Assembly: GCA_039654915.1 (NCBI GenBank)
Contig: CM077599.1
Coordinates: 82,428,001 to 82,492,000 of the forward strand
DNA from: Aquilaria yunnanensis
Lineage: Eukaryota; Streptophyta; Magnoliopsida; Malvales; Thymelaeaceae
Length of the DNA stretch: 64,000 nt
Reading direction: 5' to 3'
Numbering within the stretch: position 1 is the first letter of the stretch; every line of letters starts with the position of its first letter. Under the pieces are notes generated by a model. That model did no database searches. It was not told the origin of the DNA and saw only the letters and a list, made by a program, of their open reading frames with translations. Position numbers and translations under genes: made by a program. Below are positions 12,615-24,761 of this stretch, piece by piece.

Positions 12615-15600
12615 ATGACGAAGAAACCGCCGGGACCAGTAGCGCCGCTGCGACGCCTCATCTGGTTCGGCTGGAAGCTCCTAGTCCTCCTCTCCATCGC
12701 CCTCTGCCTCTTTGCTCTAACCAATTTCCATTTCCGGTCCCCTGCCGCCGAGGCCAGCGTCTCTCGAGCTTCTTCTGATTGGTTCCATGGACCGCCCAAG
12801 ATTGCCTTCCTCTTCCTTGCTCGCCGCGACTTGCCTCTCGATTTTGTCTGGCGGATCTTCTTCGAGGTCGAAATCGAATCTCTGGATTCGTTTGAGCGGG
12901 CTTTTCTGGTTCTTTCCCGAGAAACAATTTTGATTTTTCTGTTTTTTACTCTACAGAGTTTTTTGGGTTGCAGAATGTTGATGTGAGGCATTTCTCGATT
13001 TATGTCCACTCGGCTCCTGGGTTCGTGCTCGATGAATCTACCTCGCGCTCCCATTTCTTTTACGGGAGGCAACTGAGTAATAGTATCCAGGTAACCATGG
13101 TGATCTTTATATTATTACCTTGTTTGGCAGCTGGAAAATGATTCTATGCTGTTTATGTGCTTAAGATCTGAAATATATTTTAAGTTGTTTGTTTTGGCAA
13201 CTTTGAAATAAAAATGAAGTGAGCAATTTATTGAATATTGGGAATAACGACAGGTTGAATTATTCTCTTGTGACCAACTCTGGAGGTTCATATGTTGCAG
13301 GTGGCATGGGGTGAATCGAGCATGGTAGAAGCAGAAAGGCTGCTACTTGGAGCTGCTCTTGAAGATCCGGGAAATCAAAGATTTGTTCTCCTTTCTGACA
13401 GGTTTATTCTCTTAAAAACTAATGTTGTTCAGAGAATATTATTGCGACTGATGGATTTCCGCATTTTTCTTATCCATTATAACTGATTAAATGGTGTACG
13501 TGTGGCAAAAGTTTTGTCATAAATATGTTCCTTGAATTGACTTGGTTACTGACTTGTTAGGGAGATGACCAGTGTACATGCACTTTCATTGCAATGAGGA
13601 TTTTCTTTCTTTCTTTCTTGCCCCCTTTCCCCTTTTAAGGGGAAGATGGGTTCAAGTGGTTTCTGGAAGGCTTTCTGCTTTAAGCCTTAAGTAACAGACT
13701 TTGTGTAACAAAAGTTCAGTTTTCTCAATGTTGCAGTTGTGTCCCTCTATACAACTTTAGCTATATATACCAGTATTTGATGGCTTCTCCAAAGAGTTTT
13801 GTTGACAGGTAAATGGTGAGCCTTTTATTCTTGGGGTGCTAAGCAAATCCCTGTGTGTGTGTGTATTAACCAAATTGAGATAAAAATTATAAACTCAACC
13901 AGTCTTCATTGTCTCTGGTTATCTTTTGCAGCTTCAGAATGGAGCAGCAGTACCACCCAAAAATGTCACCTGCAATCCCAAAGAACAAATGGCGAAAAGG
14001 GTCTCAGGTCATCTAAATTATAAACCAACCGTACACTCATAACTTTTCTGATAGTTTTGAAAACCTTCTATGAGCTTGATAATTGATGTTGCATTTGTCC
14101 TTTGCTCAAATTTGGAGATGCGGACCAGCAAATATCTTGTGCCTTTTGTTTGAATTATGCATTCATTCATCATTGATGTTTTACCTATTCCAAGAGTTTT
14201 TCTCAGGCAAGTTTATTTGCCTTTTCAGTGGATCACTGTGATACGAAGCCATGCAAAAGTAATTGTTGATGATCAATTAATATTTCCTTTATTCAAGAGA
14301 TTATGCAGGGTAAGCAGGATGCTTGTTTAGTTCAGTTCAATTTCATAGTGCCTGTATATATATGTATATATCTTTTGTCATTTCATGGTCATGTGTTTAT
14401 ATGAATATTTGAACTGTCATTTATATGTGTTTATTCCCTTGCAGCGACGCTCACCTGTGGACACAATTGCCGGCAGGGGAAAGCTAAAAACTGTGAGTTG
14501 AGTCAAGACAATTTAGCAACATAGAAATATCAAAATCAAATGGTTGGATTAGCCATGTTTAGAGAGATACGGAATTTGCTTCTTACATGTGCCTCAGAAC
14601 TTTGGTTTTTATATGCTTATTTGTGGGAGTTAAGCCCGTTGAGTAGCTCAACTTTGGAACAGAATGTTTTGCTCTCCTGTTGAGTTGTCTCTGTACCAGT
14701 AAAACCACTTAAAAAATAAGGGCTAAAATAGATATGCCATTAGTGGACAATAAATTATTGGAAAGAATTAGGGAAGAAATCAGATCCTAAGAAACAGGTA
14801 TAATCGAAATAAGTTTATTTCTGCATTGGGCTTTGCCACACAAACAGTGGACCATGATAGCAATTTGCTTTGGAGTTAAATGAAAATTTGGGTTTCCAGA
14901 CTTGAAAACGTTAAGAGATTTGCAAGTTGCAAATCATATGCTTATTAACTTTTTCATCCATAACATTTTTTTATCTTTCAAGTGTTTGACAATTTTCAGT
15001 TTAACAGAGATCCAAAAAGCAGCACAACTGTATACCGGATGAACACTATGTGCAAACATTGTTTGCAGTAAGTTTCCTGGTTTCCATTTTCATCACCTTG
15101 TTACCTTATAGGATTGGCTAAAAAGTTGCCATATACAGCTCTTGCAATAACCTGCAAGTGCTGCTTATTGTCCGTGATGCTGATAGCTCTGTCAACATTT
15201 TACTGCATTTGATTATATTACATGTACTAATTAGCCTCTGTTTTTCTTTGGTGTTTAATTCCTGTTTCATAAGATGCATGAGCTTGAAGGTGAGCTTGAA
15301 CGGAGGACATTAACGTACAGTCTTTGGAATCAATCTGCTGCAAAAACAGAGAATAATTGGCATCCTCTTACATTCAGTTATGCAGATGTTGACTCTCAAC
15401 GTATCAGGAAAATAAAGGTTCTCATCTTGCCCTTAATTGATTCAGATTCAGCTTCTGGTGGTTTAAGATGACTCAATTGAAGCATTTTCTTAGCCAAAAC
15501 TTGGTCACAATGGCCAAATTCTGCATCTCTGTTTGGGTTCATACATTGAACTATAATTATGATGATGATGATGATGATGATGATACCTTTTTACTGGAAA

Positions 15601-15848
15601 AAAACCCTTAATATTCCAAGTTATATCTGGCTGAAGTACGGGTTTTCCCATGTAACATTATTGTGCAGGATATCAAGCATGTGTATTATGAGAGTGAATA
15701 TCGAACAGAGCGGTGCAGCAGTAACTCTACATCTGTTCCTTGCTTTTTGTTTGCGAGGAAGTTTTCCCGTGGAGCTGCAATGCGCCTTTTAAGCGAGGAT
15801 GTAGTTGGCTCATTTGAAGTCACCGAATTGTTAGACACGGCTCAGTGA
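12615..15848 (+). CDS. GT14-family (DUF266, core-2/I-branching-like) glycosyltransferase, BC10-like
   Basis: Type II Golgi membrane glycosyltransferase of CAZy family GT14, the plant group that includes rice BC10, linked to cell-wall or arabinogalactan glycosylation. The exact donor and acceptor are unknown. Exons 12615-12866, 12974-13090, 13301-13401, 13737-13808, 13932-14007, 14229-14309, 14445-14492, 15008-15067, 15274-15417, 15669-15848 join to 1131 nt (376 aa) in frame. A short basic N-terminus and one membrane anchor (LLVLLSIALCLFAL) are followed by family landmarks: KIAFLFLARRDLPLDFVW, FSIYVHSAPGF, RFVLLSDSCVPLYNF, WITVIRSHAKVIVDD, QHNCIPDEHYVQTL, the Cys-rich stretch before FLFARKFSRGA, and a conserved end. 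Exon 7 to 8 (KLKT/RSKKQHNC) is the least certain junction. The gene looks intact. Confidence 0.92.
15561..15584. repeat. (GAT)8 microsatellite in the last intron of the GT14 gene
   Basis: Perfect trinucleotide run seen directly. It produces a spurious poly-Met open frame. Confidence 0.95.
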
Positions 15849-17365
15849 TGGACAATCTATTCAGAATCTCATGCACCTGCTATTAAACTGTTCAGTGACC
15901 AGCTCTTATATGCAATCTGGGCAGCAAGGAAACTGGTGCAAAGAGTTTCGATTTGCCCATGCCCGACACCCCAGGTAATGCAAAACCATGGAGTTGCAAG
16001 ACAGGGCATCAGTGTTTGCCTGTTCACCCGAGAGGGGTGGGGATACTAGGGATAGCTTATAGGATTCAATTGTTCAGCAAGATAGGACTGTGCATCTAAC
16101 TGAATATTTAGGATACAGTTTTACAAGTATAGAAACTTTTTGGCACTCTTTCCATAGTGCACCAGCCCTAACTGTAACAAGTCATATTATTTTTTACTAC
16201 ATAATTATATCATGTTTACCACAAGATCAAACCAGATTATCACAAGATTTCAAAGTGGGGCGTACAATTAACAACATTTTTTAGGCAGCATCACCATGAT
16301 GACAAAAGAGTAGCGCCTTCTGAAGCTATGGTTGTTGGGAATGAAAATGAGGTGTGAATATGTTCTCATTTCCATAATTTTCAACCTTCCGATGGAAAAT
16401 ACAGGTCGTATCAACAAATAAATAAATAACCTAACCATTGGAGTCTAATGTGCCTTCTAAAGAATGAAAAAGGTAATTTGGACTTCCGGTACCTTGGATA
16501 AATCTGCTACAAAACCAGCTCCTTCTTTCGTTCTCCATTGAACTTGTATTCTTCATTCCCACAACATCAAAAGATACATGATTTAGTGCTGTTTTTCTTC
16601 TAATTTGTTTGATCAAGATACTTGATCACCTACAGGAAAGACTTAAATAAAAGACTTGACTAAGTAAACCAAATTACTAAAAGGTAAGATATGTGTCTTG
16701 CAGGAACTTGAAACTCGGATACCTTAACAAAGTTACCAGAACTTTCAACATCTTTAATTCAGTTGTCCCAAAACTTAGGACCAGAATTTGCACTTGCATT
16801 GTAGAGCGCAAGCTTCCTGACTGCAGGCTTTTGAAATCCACACATCCTCAAGATTTGGTAGCTGCGCTTCATAACTCATTAACTCAGGGCTTTCAGTCTT
16901 GATTATGGAAGTGCTATGACATGCCAAGGTAGCATTTCACTTTCCCATTATTGTGAATGACCCTCATAAGCTTTAGAACCATGAACTCCAGGGCTTGTTC
17001 CTCAAACTGAAGGTCATAGACCTAGCTGTCTTTTGAAGAGGCATTTAGATGTATCCTTGAAAATGATAGTAGGACTTGAAAAGCAGCCATTCCGGTGAAA
17101 CTCAATTTTGACTCCGATGCTCTTTCTTGATGAACAATAGTACATCCTTGATACTGTCATTTCCTAACCCAGGTTGCCATATATCCATGTGCAACTTACT
17201 TCAATCAAGCAAGGCACGCTTAGTGCTCTCACTGTCACCTCCACACTGCATATAAGAGAATCCAATAGGACATCAGCTGCGCTTGTGGCATGCTGCTAGG
17301 AATTTTGCTCCATATCTTAGAGGTCACTTCCCATTACCAAGGGATACAGACTATAATTTATCCGC
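15849..17365. other. Intergenic between convergent GT14 and PPR genes
   Basis: Holds the 3' UTRs of both converging genes. No conserved coding segment was seen on either strand. Base composition is closer to transcribed DNA than to the AT-rich intergenic DNA further right. Confidence 0.5.
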
Positions 17366-19567
17366 TTATATATCATCTTCCCTTGTGATGGAATTGGTGC
17401 CCAATCTCCTCATTTCATTGTTTAAGACATCCAGTGCTGAAACTATTTGTTCAGAAAGGGGATGTGTGTTTTGACCAGCAAAGAATTTGGTGATTGCCCC
17501 GTTCGATTCAATAAAACTCCAACTTGGGGCTTTCCTTAAGCCAAGAGATCTCATTTGGTTCCATGCAGCACCTACTTTGTCCCATCTACTCATAGAGGCA
17601 TAGCACTGCACCAGCTGAACATAATTTCCGGCATCTTTAGTGTTCAACTTGAGAAGATCCTGGACAATTATACCTCCAAGCTCCACATTACCATTGGCAC
17701 GACATGCACTTAGTAGTATGCCTAACACCTCCACCATGGGTTCTGAAAAGTTATGCTTATAAAAGTTATACGCTTCCTCCATCCCTCCAGCTCGACAAAG
17801 AAGGTCAACAATGCAAGCGCAGTGCTCAACTTCAGGTTTAATACCATGATCTGCTGACATTGACTGAAATATGGTCAAACCTTCGCTAACAAGGCCATTA
17901 TGATTACAAGCAGATAGAACTGAAAGGAAGACAACATTGTTAGGTTTTATTCCCGAGCGGAGAAACTTATAATACATGTTCAAGGCAGTCTGTCCTCTGC
18001 CATGACTACCATAGCCCAAGACAATTGTGCTCCATGAGATAATATCCTGCTGCTGCATCCTATGGAAACATATTTCAGCAGAGTTTAAGTCTCCACACTT
18101 ACAATACATGTCCAATAGTGCTGTTTCCACCGAGAAGCATGGCTTAATACAGCTTTTCAGTAAGACATTGTGGATCCACTTCCCCTGGTGGAGAGCCCCT
18201 GCTAACGCACATCCTTGAAGAAGGGTAAGAACGGTGAATGAGTCTGGTTGAAGGGTTGTCCTCATCTGGTTGAAGAAGGACAGGGCTTCATGCAAATGAC
18301 CATTTTGCCCATATCCTGCAATGAGAGCATTCCAAGATACCAAATCCCTTTCAACCATCCCCTCAAAAACAGCATAACTTCGTCCCAAGTGACCACACTT
18401 TGCATACATAGTAATAAGAGAGTTTTGGGCTTGAATATCTAATGTTCTTATCTGCCTCATTATGTAACCATGGATTGATTTGCCTATCCAGAGAGAACGT
18501 AAATCTGCACAAGCTGCAAGGGCACTGGTTATAACAGCACTGGATGGCTTCAGTCCTGACTCTAACATCTCACAGAAAACTAGCAGTGCCTTGTCCGCAC
18601 AATCATTTTGCAAGAGACAGGATATAATAGCTGTATACAAAACCACATCCCTATCCTCCACAGATTCCAGGACTCTAAATGCAGCTTCAACTTTACCAAA
18701 TTTTAAGTACATGGCAATGAGCAATGTCCCAAGACGAGCGTCTAAATCAAACCCTGTTCTTACAATCTGCCCATGTACCGCCCTTCCCAGTCGAAGATTA
18801 CTCTGTTCTCCAACAGCTGTGACCAGTGAACCAAAAGTCTGCTGGTCAGGCTCCAGTCCTTCAAGCTTCATTCTCAGCAGGAGCTCCACTGCTTCTTCCG
18901 AGTTCCCTGCTTGGGCATAGCCCAAAATCATAGAGTTCCAAGATAAAATATCCCTATGGTCCATCGATTCAAACAAGCTCCTCGCGTCCTCCATGCTTCC
19001 ACATTTACTATAGGCGGTCAACATGGAATTCATCAAAGCAGTATCAGAATCAAAACCATGCAGAATCGCACAACAATGTAAAGCCTCCAGGTGGGCAAGC
19101 TCCAAAACAACCGAAAGCAAACCCAAAAAAGTAACTGGACTAAGTTCAACACCTTGGCTCCGCATCTGACTGAACAAGCAAAAGGCGGCGCTGACATCGC
19201 GATCGTGGCAGTAACATCCAATGACCGCAGTCCAATGCACAACGTCTCTCTCAGGCATTTCGTCGAAAATTTTACGAGCAGTGTTGGTGAGACCAAACTT
19301 GGCGTAGAAATTCATCAAAGAGGCCGCAATGTAAGCGTCAGAAGAAAACCCAGAAACAAGAACGCGGTGGTGAACCGAAAGGCCGATAGAGAAGAGACCC
19401 ATGGCAGTGCAGGTTTTAAGGAGGCTGGGGAAGGTGAAGGTATCCATGGGGGTGCCATCTCTGAGCATGAAGGAGAAGATGCGGAGGACTTCATGGTGAG
19501 ACCCTTGAGATGAGAAACGGCTGATGATGGAGTTGAAAGATTTGGTGGAAGAAATGATTTTGTTCAT
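17366..19567 (-). CDS. Pentatricopeptide repeat protein, PLS class with E/E+ tail
   Basis: Organelle RNA-binding protein of the plant PPR superfamily. PLS-class members usually specify C-to-U RNA editing sites in mitochondria or plastids. Single exon, 733 aa, typical of the family. The sequence is a run of about 35-residue repeats with the usual phrases (SLMNFYAKFG, ARKIFDEMPERDVVHWTAVI, SLITMYAKCGHL, DLVSWNALIAGYGQNGHLHEAL, TALLDMYCKCGDL), followed by E and E+ motifs near residues 610-720 (LLSACRANGNVELG, YVQLVQCYASMSRWDKV, LGLRKAPSWSFIE). No DYW deaminase domain follows, so editing would need a partner in trans. The N-terminus is short for a targeting peptide but Ser/basic-rich. Resembles the Arabidopsis At4g04370 type; that assignment is from memory and tentative. 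Confidence 0.95.
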   Translation of the reverse strand: MNKIISSTKSFNSIISRFSSQGSHHEVLRIFSFMLRDGTPMDTFTFPSLLKTCTAMGLFSIGLSVHHRVLVSGFSSDAYIAASLMNFYAKFGLTNTARKIFDEMPERDVVHWTAVIGCYCHDRDVSAAFCLFSQMRSQGVELSPVTFLGLLSVVLELAHLEALHCCAILHGFDSDTALMNSMLTAYSKCGSMEDARSLFESMDHRDILSWNSMILGYAQAGNSEEAVELLLRMKLEGLEPDQQTFGSLVTAVGEQSNLRLGRAVHGQIVRTGFDLDARLGTLLIAMYLKFGKVEAAFRVLESVEDRDVVLYTAIISCLLQNDCADKALLVFCEMLESGLKPSSAVITSALAACADLRSLWIGKSIHGYIMRQIRTLDIQAQNSLITMYAKCGHLGRSYAVFEGMVERDLVSWNALIAGYGQNGHLHEALSFFNQMRTTLQPDSFTVLTLLQGCALAGALHQGKWIHNVLLKSCIKPCFSVETALLDMYCKCGDLNSAEICFHRMQQQDIISWSTIVLGYGSHGRGQTALNMYYKFLRSGIKPNNVVFLSVLSACNHNGLVSEGLTIFQSMSADHGIKPEVEHCACIVDLLCRAGGMEEAYNFYKHNFSEPMVEVLGILLSACRANGNVELGGIIVQDLLKLNTKDAGNYVQLVQCYASMSRWDKVGAAWNQMRSLGLRKAPSWSFIESNGAITKFFAGQNTHPLSEQIVSALDVLNNEMRRLGTNSITREDDI

Positions 19568-19772
19568 AACTCGAGAGCTTGAATCTGATTAACCATTTTA
19601 GCAAAGTAAACAACTTTTTTTCCGTAGTGGACGTACATTTGGAAATTCGGCGGGTTTTCATACTGCTTCATACACCATACCTAGACTATTTTGAATTGAC
19701 GCTTTATAACTCTCACACATTTTTTGTTTCTGTTTTTAACTGTTGTTCATGATCTCATTTTCATCACAGGAG

Positions 19773-20200
19773 AATTACAAAATTTTTTCTTGATTTGGTC
19801 TAAACTACACTTTACCTCTTATATTTTTAAAAATATACATTCTACCTCCTATTTGCTTTATAGTGTTCAACAACAATTTTTGAAATCCTAATTTAAACTG
19901 TTTAATAATAATGTTCCAGTAATTTTAAATTTTTTTTATATTTTTTTCACAGCCAACTAACCTTTAAAAAATACTGATATATATTTAAACAGAGAAAAAT
20001 ATATTTTTGGAAAGGTAAAAAATAATAATTTAAAATGTCCATTAACTATAAAAAAAAATATTGGAGAGATTGAAATTACTGGAAGAGGACTGTAGTATAG
20101 TTTAAATACAATTTTAAAAATTATTATCAGATAATATAAAAAATATAGAAGGCAAACTGTAGATTAAGGTATACCGCAAGTGTAATTGTAAGTTTCCCTT
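19773..20200. mobile_element. MITE, family A copy 1 (long TIRs)
   Basis: The left arm (about 19,773-19,945) and the reverse complement of the right arm (about 20,040-20,200) align over roughly 150 bp with moderate identity. Shared phrases include ACACTTTACCTCTTATATTT against AGTTTGCCTTCTATATTT, and TTCCAGTAATTT in both arms. A second copy of the same family lies at 27,793-28,145. Ends are approximate and no clear target duplication was found. Confidence 0.6.
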
Positions 20201-21101
20201 TCATATGTAACACTTAGCTCAAAACTAAAAAATCTAGCAAATTTGCCACCCACCACAACTTACTAAATGTGCAAATATCTTACCAATGTTTTACTTGCCT
20301 TAAATTTCATATTAAATTTTTAAATAAGCGCAATTTCATCATCACCTCTTTTAAGGGATAAAATAATTTATATTAAAAATGGTATATTATTTTGTTCCCT
20401 TATTATCACAATTCAGTCATTCACCACTGCCACTGTCGCGTCCCTTTGCCTTCCACCAATGCTCTAGTTAGGCCTTGTCTCTTTCATCCTCGTTAACTGA
20501 CCAAAGCTAGAAGGTCTTCGTGCTGCTTGCACCACTACCACTACTACCACCATCAACACAACTTTTGGCTACTACGGCAACACCGTCCACCTGTATAACC
20601 TCCCTTCCATAGCCTTTGTCGCCTCATTGAGCACTTCTCCTCCTCCGACCACTATCACCTTCTCTGCGCCTTTGCTCCCCTTCATTAATCATGTATTCCT
20701 TATAATAATTATTGTTTTGGGTAGTCCCAAAATATTTGAAATATTTCTATATTTAGTAAGCTTTTCATAGTCAGCTTGCCATATTAAACTCATTTCAACA
20801 TCCATTTTAAGATTTTAATATAATCCCTAGTTTTTTTTTAATTTGAAAATGTTTATTTGGTCCCTGCGCTTTTTAGAAAATTTATTTTAATCTTATATTA
20901 TTTTGAAAAGTAGCAAAGTGACCCTATACTTTGATAAAAAAAATTTCAGGTGACGACTGCAATAGTTGTGCCCTTTAGTAAGTCGCATTTCCAGGGGAGC
21001 AAAATTCAAAAGTAAATGCGAAAGAAAAATCTCACCTTTTCCTTTTTGTATGTGTGTGTCAACCAAGGTTGTGAGAAAATTAGGATACAAAGAGTATATT
21101 A
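20201..21101. other. Intergenic; unexplained GC-richer patch
   Basis: AT-rich apart from 20,410-20,690, which has CCACTACCACTACTACCACC-type runs and an open plus-strand reading without known homology. It may be a captured gene fragment or relic. No start or domain was recognised. Confidence 0.3.
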
Positions 21102-21565
21102 GAGCATCTCCAACAAATTTTCTATAATTTTTTTAAGATAAAAAATTAAAAATTAAAATCTCAATATTTTTTCTACTACAATTCAAATAGTTTACCTATT
21201 TATAGAATCTTATATTTGTTATACAATAATTAAATATTATATATTTAAATTAAATTCAAATTAATGCATAGTTGAGTTATTACAATAATTAAATATTTTA
21301 TATTTAAAACAATAATATTGAAGACAAATAAGAAAAGCAAAAAAATGGATAGAAAAAAGAGATGAAAAAGTAAATTGAGAGGAGAGAGAATAAAAAATAA
21401 TATATTTTAGAATTTCAGCAGATACAGAAAATTAACTTTTCTTTTTAATCTCATTACCTATTTTAATGAATGAAATAGGAAATCTATTGAAGAGAAAAAA
21501 GAACTTCAAATTTCCTAAAATAGAAAAAATCTACAAACTTGATTATGAAGTTATTGGAAATGCTC
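21102..21565. mobile_element. Tourist-like (PIF/Harbinger) MITE
   Basis: Terminal inverted repeats GAGCATCTCCAACAA at the left and GAGCATTTCCAATAA on the reverse strand at the right. A 3-bp duplication TTA flanks the element on both sides (21099-21101 and 21566-21568). It is 464 bp long, AT-rich and non-coding. The GAGCATCTCCAAC terminus and TTA target site are standard for plant Tourist-type MITEs. Confidence 0.78.
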
Positions 21566-21959
21566 TTATACATATAGTGAATGCAGGAGATATAAATATT
21601 CATAGAGATTACATAGATAAGGTACATGTAATAATCTCTCCTTGCGACTACTAACTAGAGATGTCAACTTAGGAGTGTAAATGGGTTTATCATGTAGCTC
21701 AAGTTCGCATTTAATTTAAGGCTTATCAAACCGATTCTTGTCAAGTTTAAGTTTAATTAAGTTCAAACTTAAAAACGGGTTCAATATCTTAAGGAGCCAC
21801 GTCTATACACACAAAAATTAAGGAGCACGGGGAAAACTACAAAATGGAAGCAATGAATTAATATTGAAGTTACACATTAAACAAGCAAAACAAAAAGGTT
21901 TGAGGAAGACCAAAAAGAGCAAGCGAAGAATAAAGCATTTTGCTTTGTGTGGGATTACA

Positions 21960-23602
21960 TCAGAAAAGGCGATTCTCATTGCTTTGAACCCCACAAGTGA
22001 CTGGCGCTGTGGCTCTCAGTTTCTTCAAATACCAAATCCCTGCCCCAATTCCTATTGCTCCAGCTGCTGAAACTGCTGTTACCGTCCCTTCATTATCATC
22101 ATCATATATACACCGTCATATATAGCAAATTTATAGAAAATGAATTAATTACTTCATAGTGTTATAACAATTACTTCCTCCATGCAGTATTTAAACACGG
22201 AAATTAAGATATTTATAGTTTATAATATTTTTTTAAAAAAATTTTTTCCCAAAACTAAAATTAAAAAAGAAATCTTTGGTTTTATGTGATGAGAGTTTAA
22301 ATAATAATTAATTTTTTTTTAAATTTTATATAATAAAAATTTAATAAATATTAAAAAAGAAAAAATTTCTTACCGAGTTTTATGATGTGGGAGTTAAATG
22401 AATGTAATAAGGTAAACTAGGTATTAAAAACTTTTAAAAAATGAAAGTATGTCAATTTTTTTTAAACAGCACAAAAATTTCATTTTTTTCTTGGAACGGT
22501 GGAAATCATACACAAAGTAAGTAATGTATATATATAATTAAATTAATCTCATTATAATGTGTATGCCGCCCCTAACCTGCAATTGCACCAGCCCTTCCAT
22601 GGCTAGCACCGTCGTGGCCTGCAAATACATTTTTCCATATTCAGTTAGCTATTGTACATAAACTTTAATGAATTCTTACGGCAACAAAAACTTCTTCAAT
22701 TAACAATCTAAATCTAACTTTTATCGTGAAAGATTGTAATTATTGATAATAATTAATCAATAATTACACGGTCCAATATTTTCTTGGATACCTTTACAGA
22801 AGGTGGTGACATTTCCCTCCTTACAAAGACACAAGAAATCCTGTGTCTCCGTATCAAACCCACACGACCCGCCTCCCTTGTTCGGATCCTGGCACTGCAA
22901 ACACCGGGTCGTCACGGGGATGTCGAAATCCACCCGGATTCCATACTCCGGCACCTGGCTATACGCCTCGTTCTCGCTCGCCCCCACATTCCTCCAGTAC
23001 ACGCTCGTGTACGTCGCGCAGTACCTCAGCATCAGCCTCAGCGACTCCGTCGCCTTCGGATAATACGAGCAACACGAGATCGCCGTCCCCACCAGAGCGG
23101 ATTCGCACTCGGGCAGGTGCCGGCAGAGATAGCTAGCCGAGTCGCACGACGAGTCGCAGCGCTCTGGGAAACGCTGGCAGAAAATGGGCTTCGGCTCGAC
23201 GATGACGTTGTCCTGGCTGCAGTTGAAGAAGAGGTAGTCGTTCTGAGGGGAGAGGGAGAAGTGGGTGCTGGCGTCGAGGCTGAAGGGCCTGGTGGGGCGG
23301 AAGTTGTGGCGGTCCTGGCAGGTCCACATGAAGGGGTCGGTGAGGAGGAGGTAGGGGTCGGAGTAGGAGATTCTTCGGATGGGGTAGCGGCCGGAGGGGG
23401 TTCGGAGTTCTAAGTTCCCGGCGGGAGAACAGAGGAGCATGTGGCGGTAGTAGGGGCTGCCGCAGCCGTCGTCGATGCCGAACGGGTAGTTGATGGGGAT
23501 GTCGCCGCAGTGGGAGCGGCAGAGGGAGGATTGGGCGAGCGACATGGGAGTGAGGAGGAGGAGGAGGGTTGTGATGAGGACGGAGAAGGAAGCCATGAGC
23601 AT
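21960..23602 (-). CDS. WAK-like membrane protein with galacturonan-binding domain, no kinase
   Basis: Cell-surface protein with the extracellular half of the wall-associated kinase family but no kinase. Three minus-strand exons, 23602-22792, 22618-22577 and 22075-21960, join to 969 nt (322 aa) with consensus splice sites and one frame. A signal peptide (VLITTLLLLLTPMSLAQ) is followed by the GUB_WAK_bind module (CRSHCGDIPINYPFGIDDGC) and a Cys-rich WAK_assoc_C-like region (CRHLPECES, SCGFDTETQDFLCLC). Exon 2 is a 14-residue Gly/Ala/His linker, and exon 3 supplies a hydrophobic segment (SAAGAIGIGAGIWYL) and a 22-residue basic cytosolic tail ending NRLF. I chose the Met at 23602 because it directly precedes the signal peptide; a Met two codons later is equally possible. 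Ligand (pectin fragments) is inferred from the family. Confidence 0.82.
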
Positions 23603-23978
23603 GGTTATGGATTCTGTAATGGAGGTTTTTAATTGGCTTGTGAAGTGGGGTTTGTGAGGAAGAAGATGACTCGAAGGAAAGTGAAAAAGTAAGTTGTTAA
23701 GCATCATATATATATATATATATTCATGAATCATTTGCTTTTTTTTGGGCTGTTCTAATGTTTTCATGCTTTTGCTTTTATGGTTTTAGGAACGTTAAAG
23801 AGCATATAACAGGAGATTCCAAAATGATTGAACAGAATGAGAGAACTGACGCATTTGTCTGTGCCTAATCCTTCGGGATTAACATTCTTTTTTTTTTTTT
23901 TTTGTATACATAAACATGGGAAAGCGGATGAAAGTATACCACTAAGTACATAAACTTCTTTGCAATTGCCTTCGCAAA

Positions 23979-24761
23979 AAGGTAAAAGTAGCAATTTTAT
24001 CACTAAATTATAGAGGTGGAGTAATTTTGTCGCTAACTTTTCTTTTGCAGGTAAATTTACCATTAATGTTTTTATTATGAAAAATTTTGCCACTGATCAT
24101 TAAATGGTAAGAATATTCTGTTTGTTTAGAGAATATTTCATAGTACAACTCTTAAACTAGTCCATAAAAGTTTTTCCTTAATCTCTAACTACCTAAACTT
24201 TTCACAACATCTAAATGAGTCAAAACATTATGTTTAATTACACCCTCTATTGCTGAGCCTTCTTATTTTAACCTTCCTCATTGTTGTTGAGTAACCCTTG
24301 ACCACTGTTGCTATCGATCCTTTATTCTAAAATTGTAGTGTCTTTGTATTTAGTCCCACTTGTATCAATAAATCCCTATTTAACCAAGATTTGTTTTAAG
24401 GAGCTTTTCTGAGAGCATTATCTGGATGTGTGGAAGATTGTATCAATCGATCGAGTTTTGATGGGTATAGGTTTTGCTAGAGCAAAGACGACAGTGAAAA
24501 TGATACATTCAGAAACTTATGAGACAAGGTGATAGATAAAGAAAACTTGGAATTCAAACTTGTACTTTTCCCATTTTTTCATGTTTGCCACATTAAGCAA
24601 TTTTAATGGCAGATGACAGATTTTCTCATAACACAAAATATTGATGACAAATTTATAATTTTTGAAAAGATTAATGGTAAATTTGTTAGTAAAAAAAGTT
24701 TAATGATAAAATTACTCTATCTCATATAGTTTAGTGCTAAATTTGTCCCTCTTGCCCTTAA
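23979..24761. mobile_element. Non-autonomous TIR element, possibly Mutator-like
   Basis: The left arm (about 23,979-24,105) and the reverse complement of the right arm (about 24,600-24,761) align: TAGCAATTTTATCACTAAAT pairs with a GACAAATTTAGCACTAAACT phrase, and AAATTTACCATTAAT occurs in both arms. Non-coding. No target duplication could be fixed because the right end runs into a poly-A tract. Confidence 0.5.

Noticed and set aside
12599..13072. 157-codon minus-strand frame over exons 1-2 of the GT14 gene
   Set aside because: Arg/Lys-rich shadow frame crossing a real intron; no support.
15559..15792. Frame beginning with a run of Met
   Set aside because: Created by the (GAT)8 microsatellite in an intron.
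18480..19513. Plus-strand frames opposite the PPR gene
   Set aside because: Antisense to a clear PPR coding sequence, no conserved content.
22784..23632. Plus-strand open frames opposite the WAK-like gene
   Set aside because: Shadows caused by high GC in the real minus-strand exon; no family resemblance.
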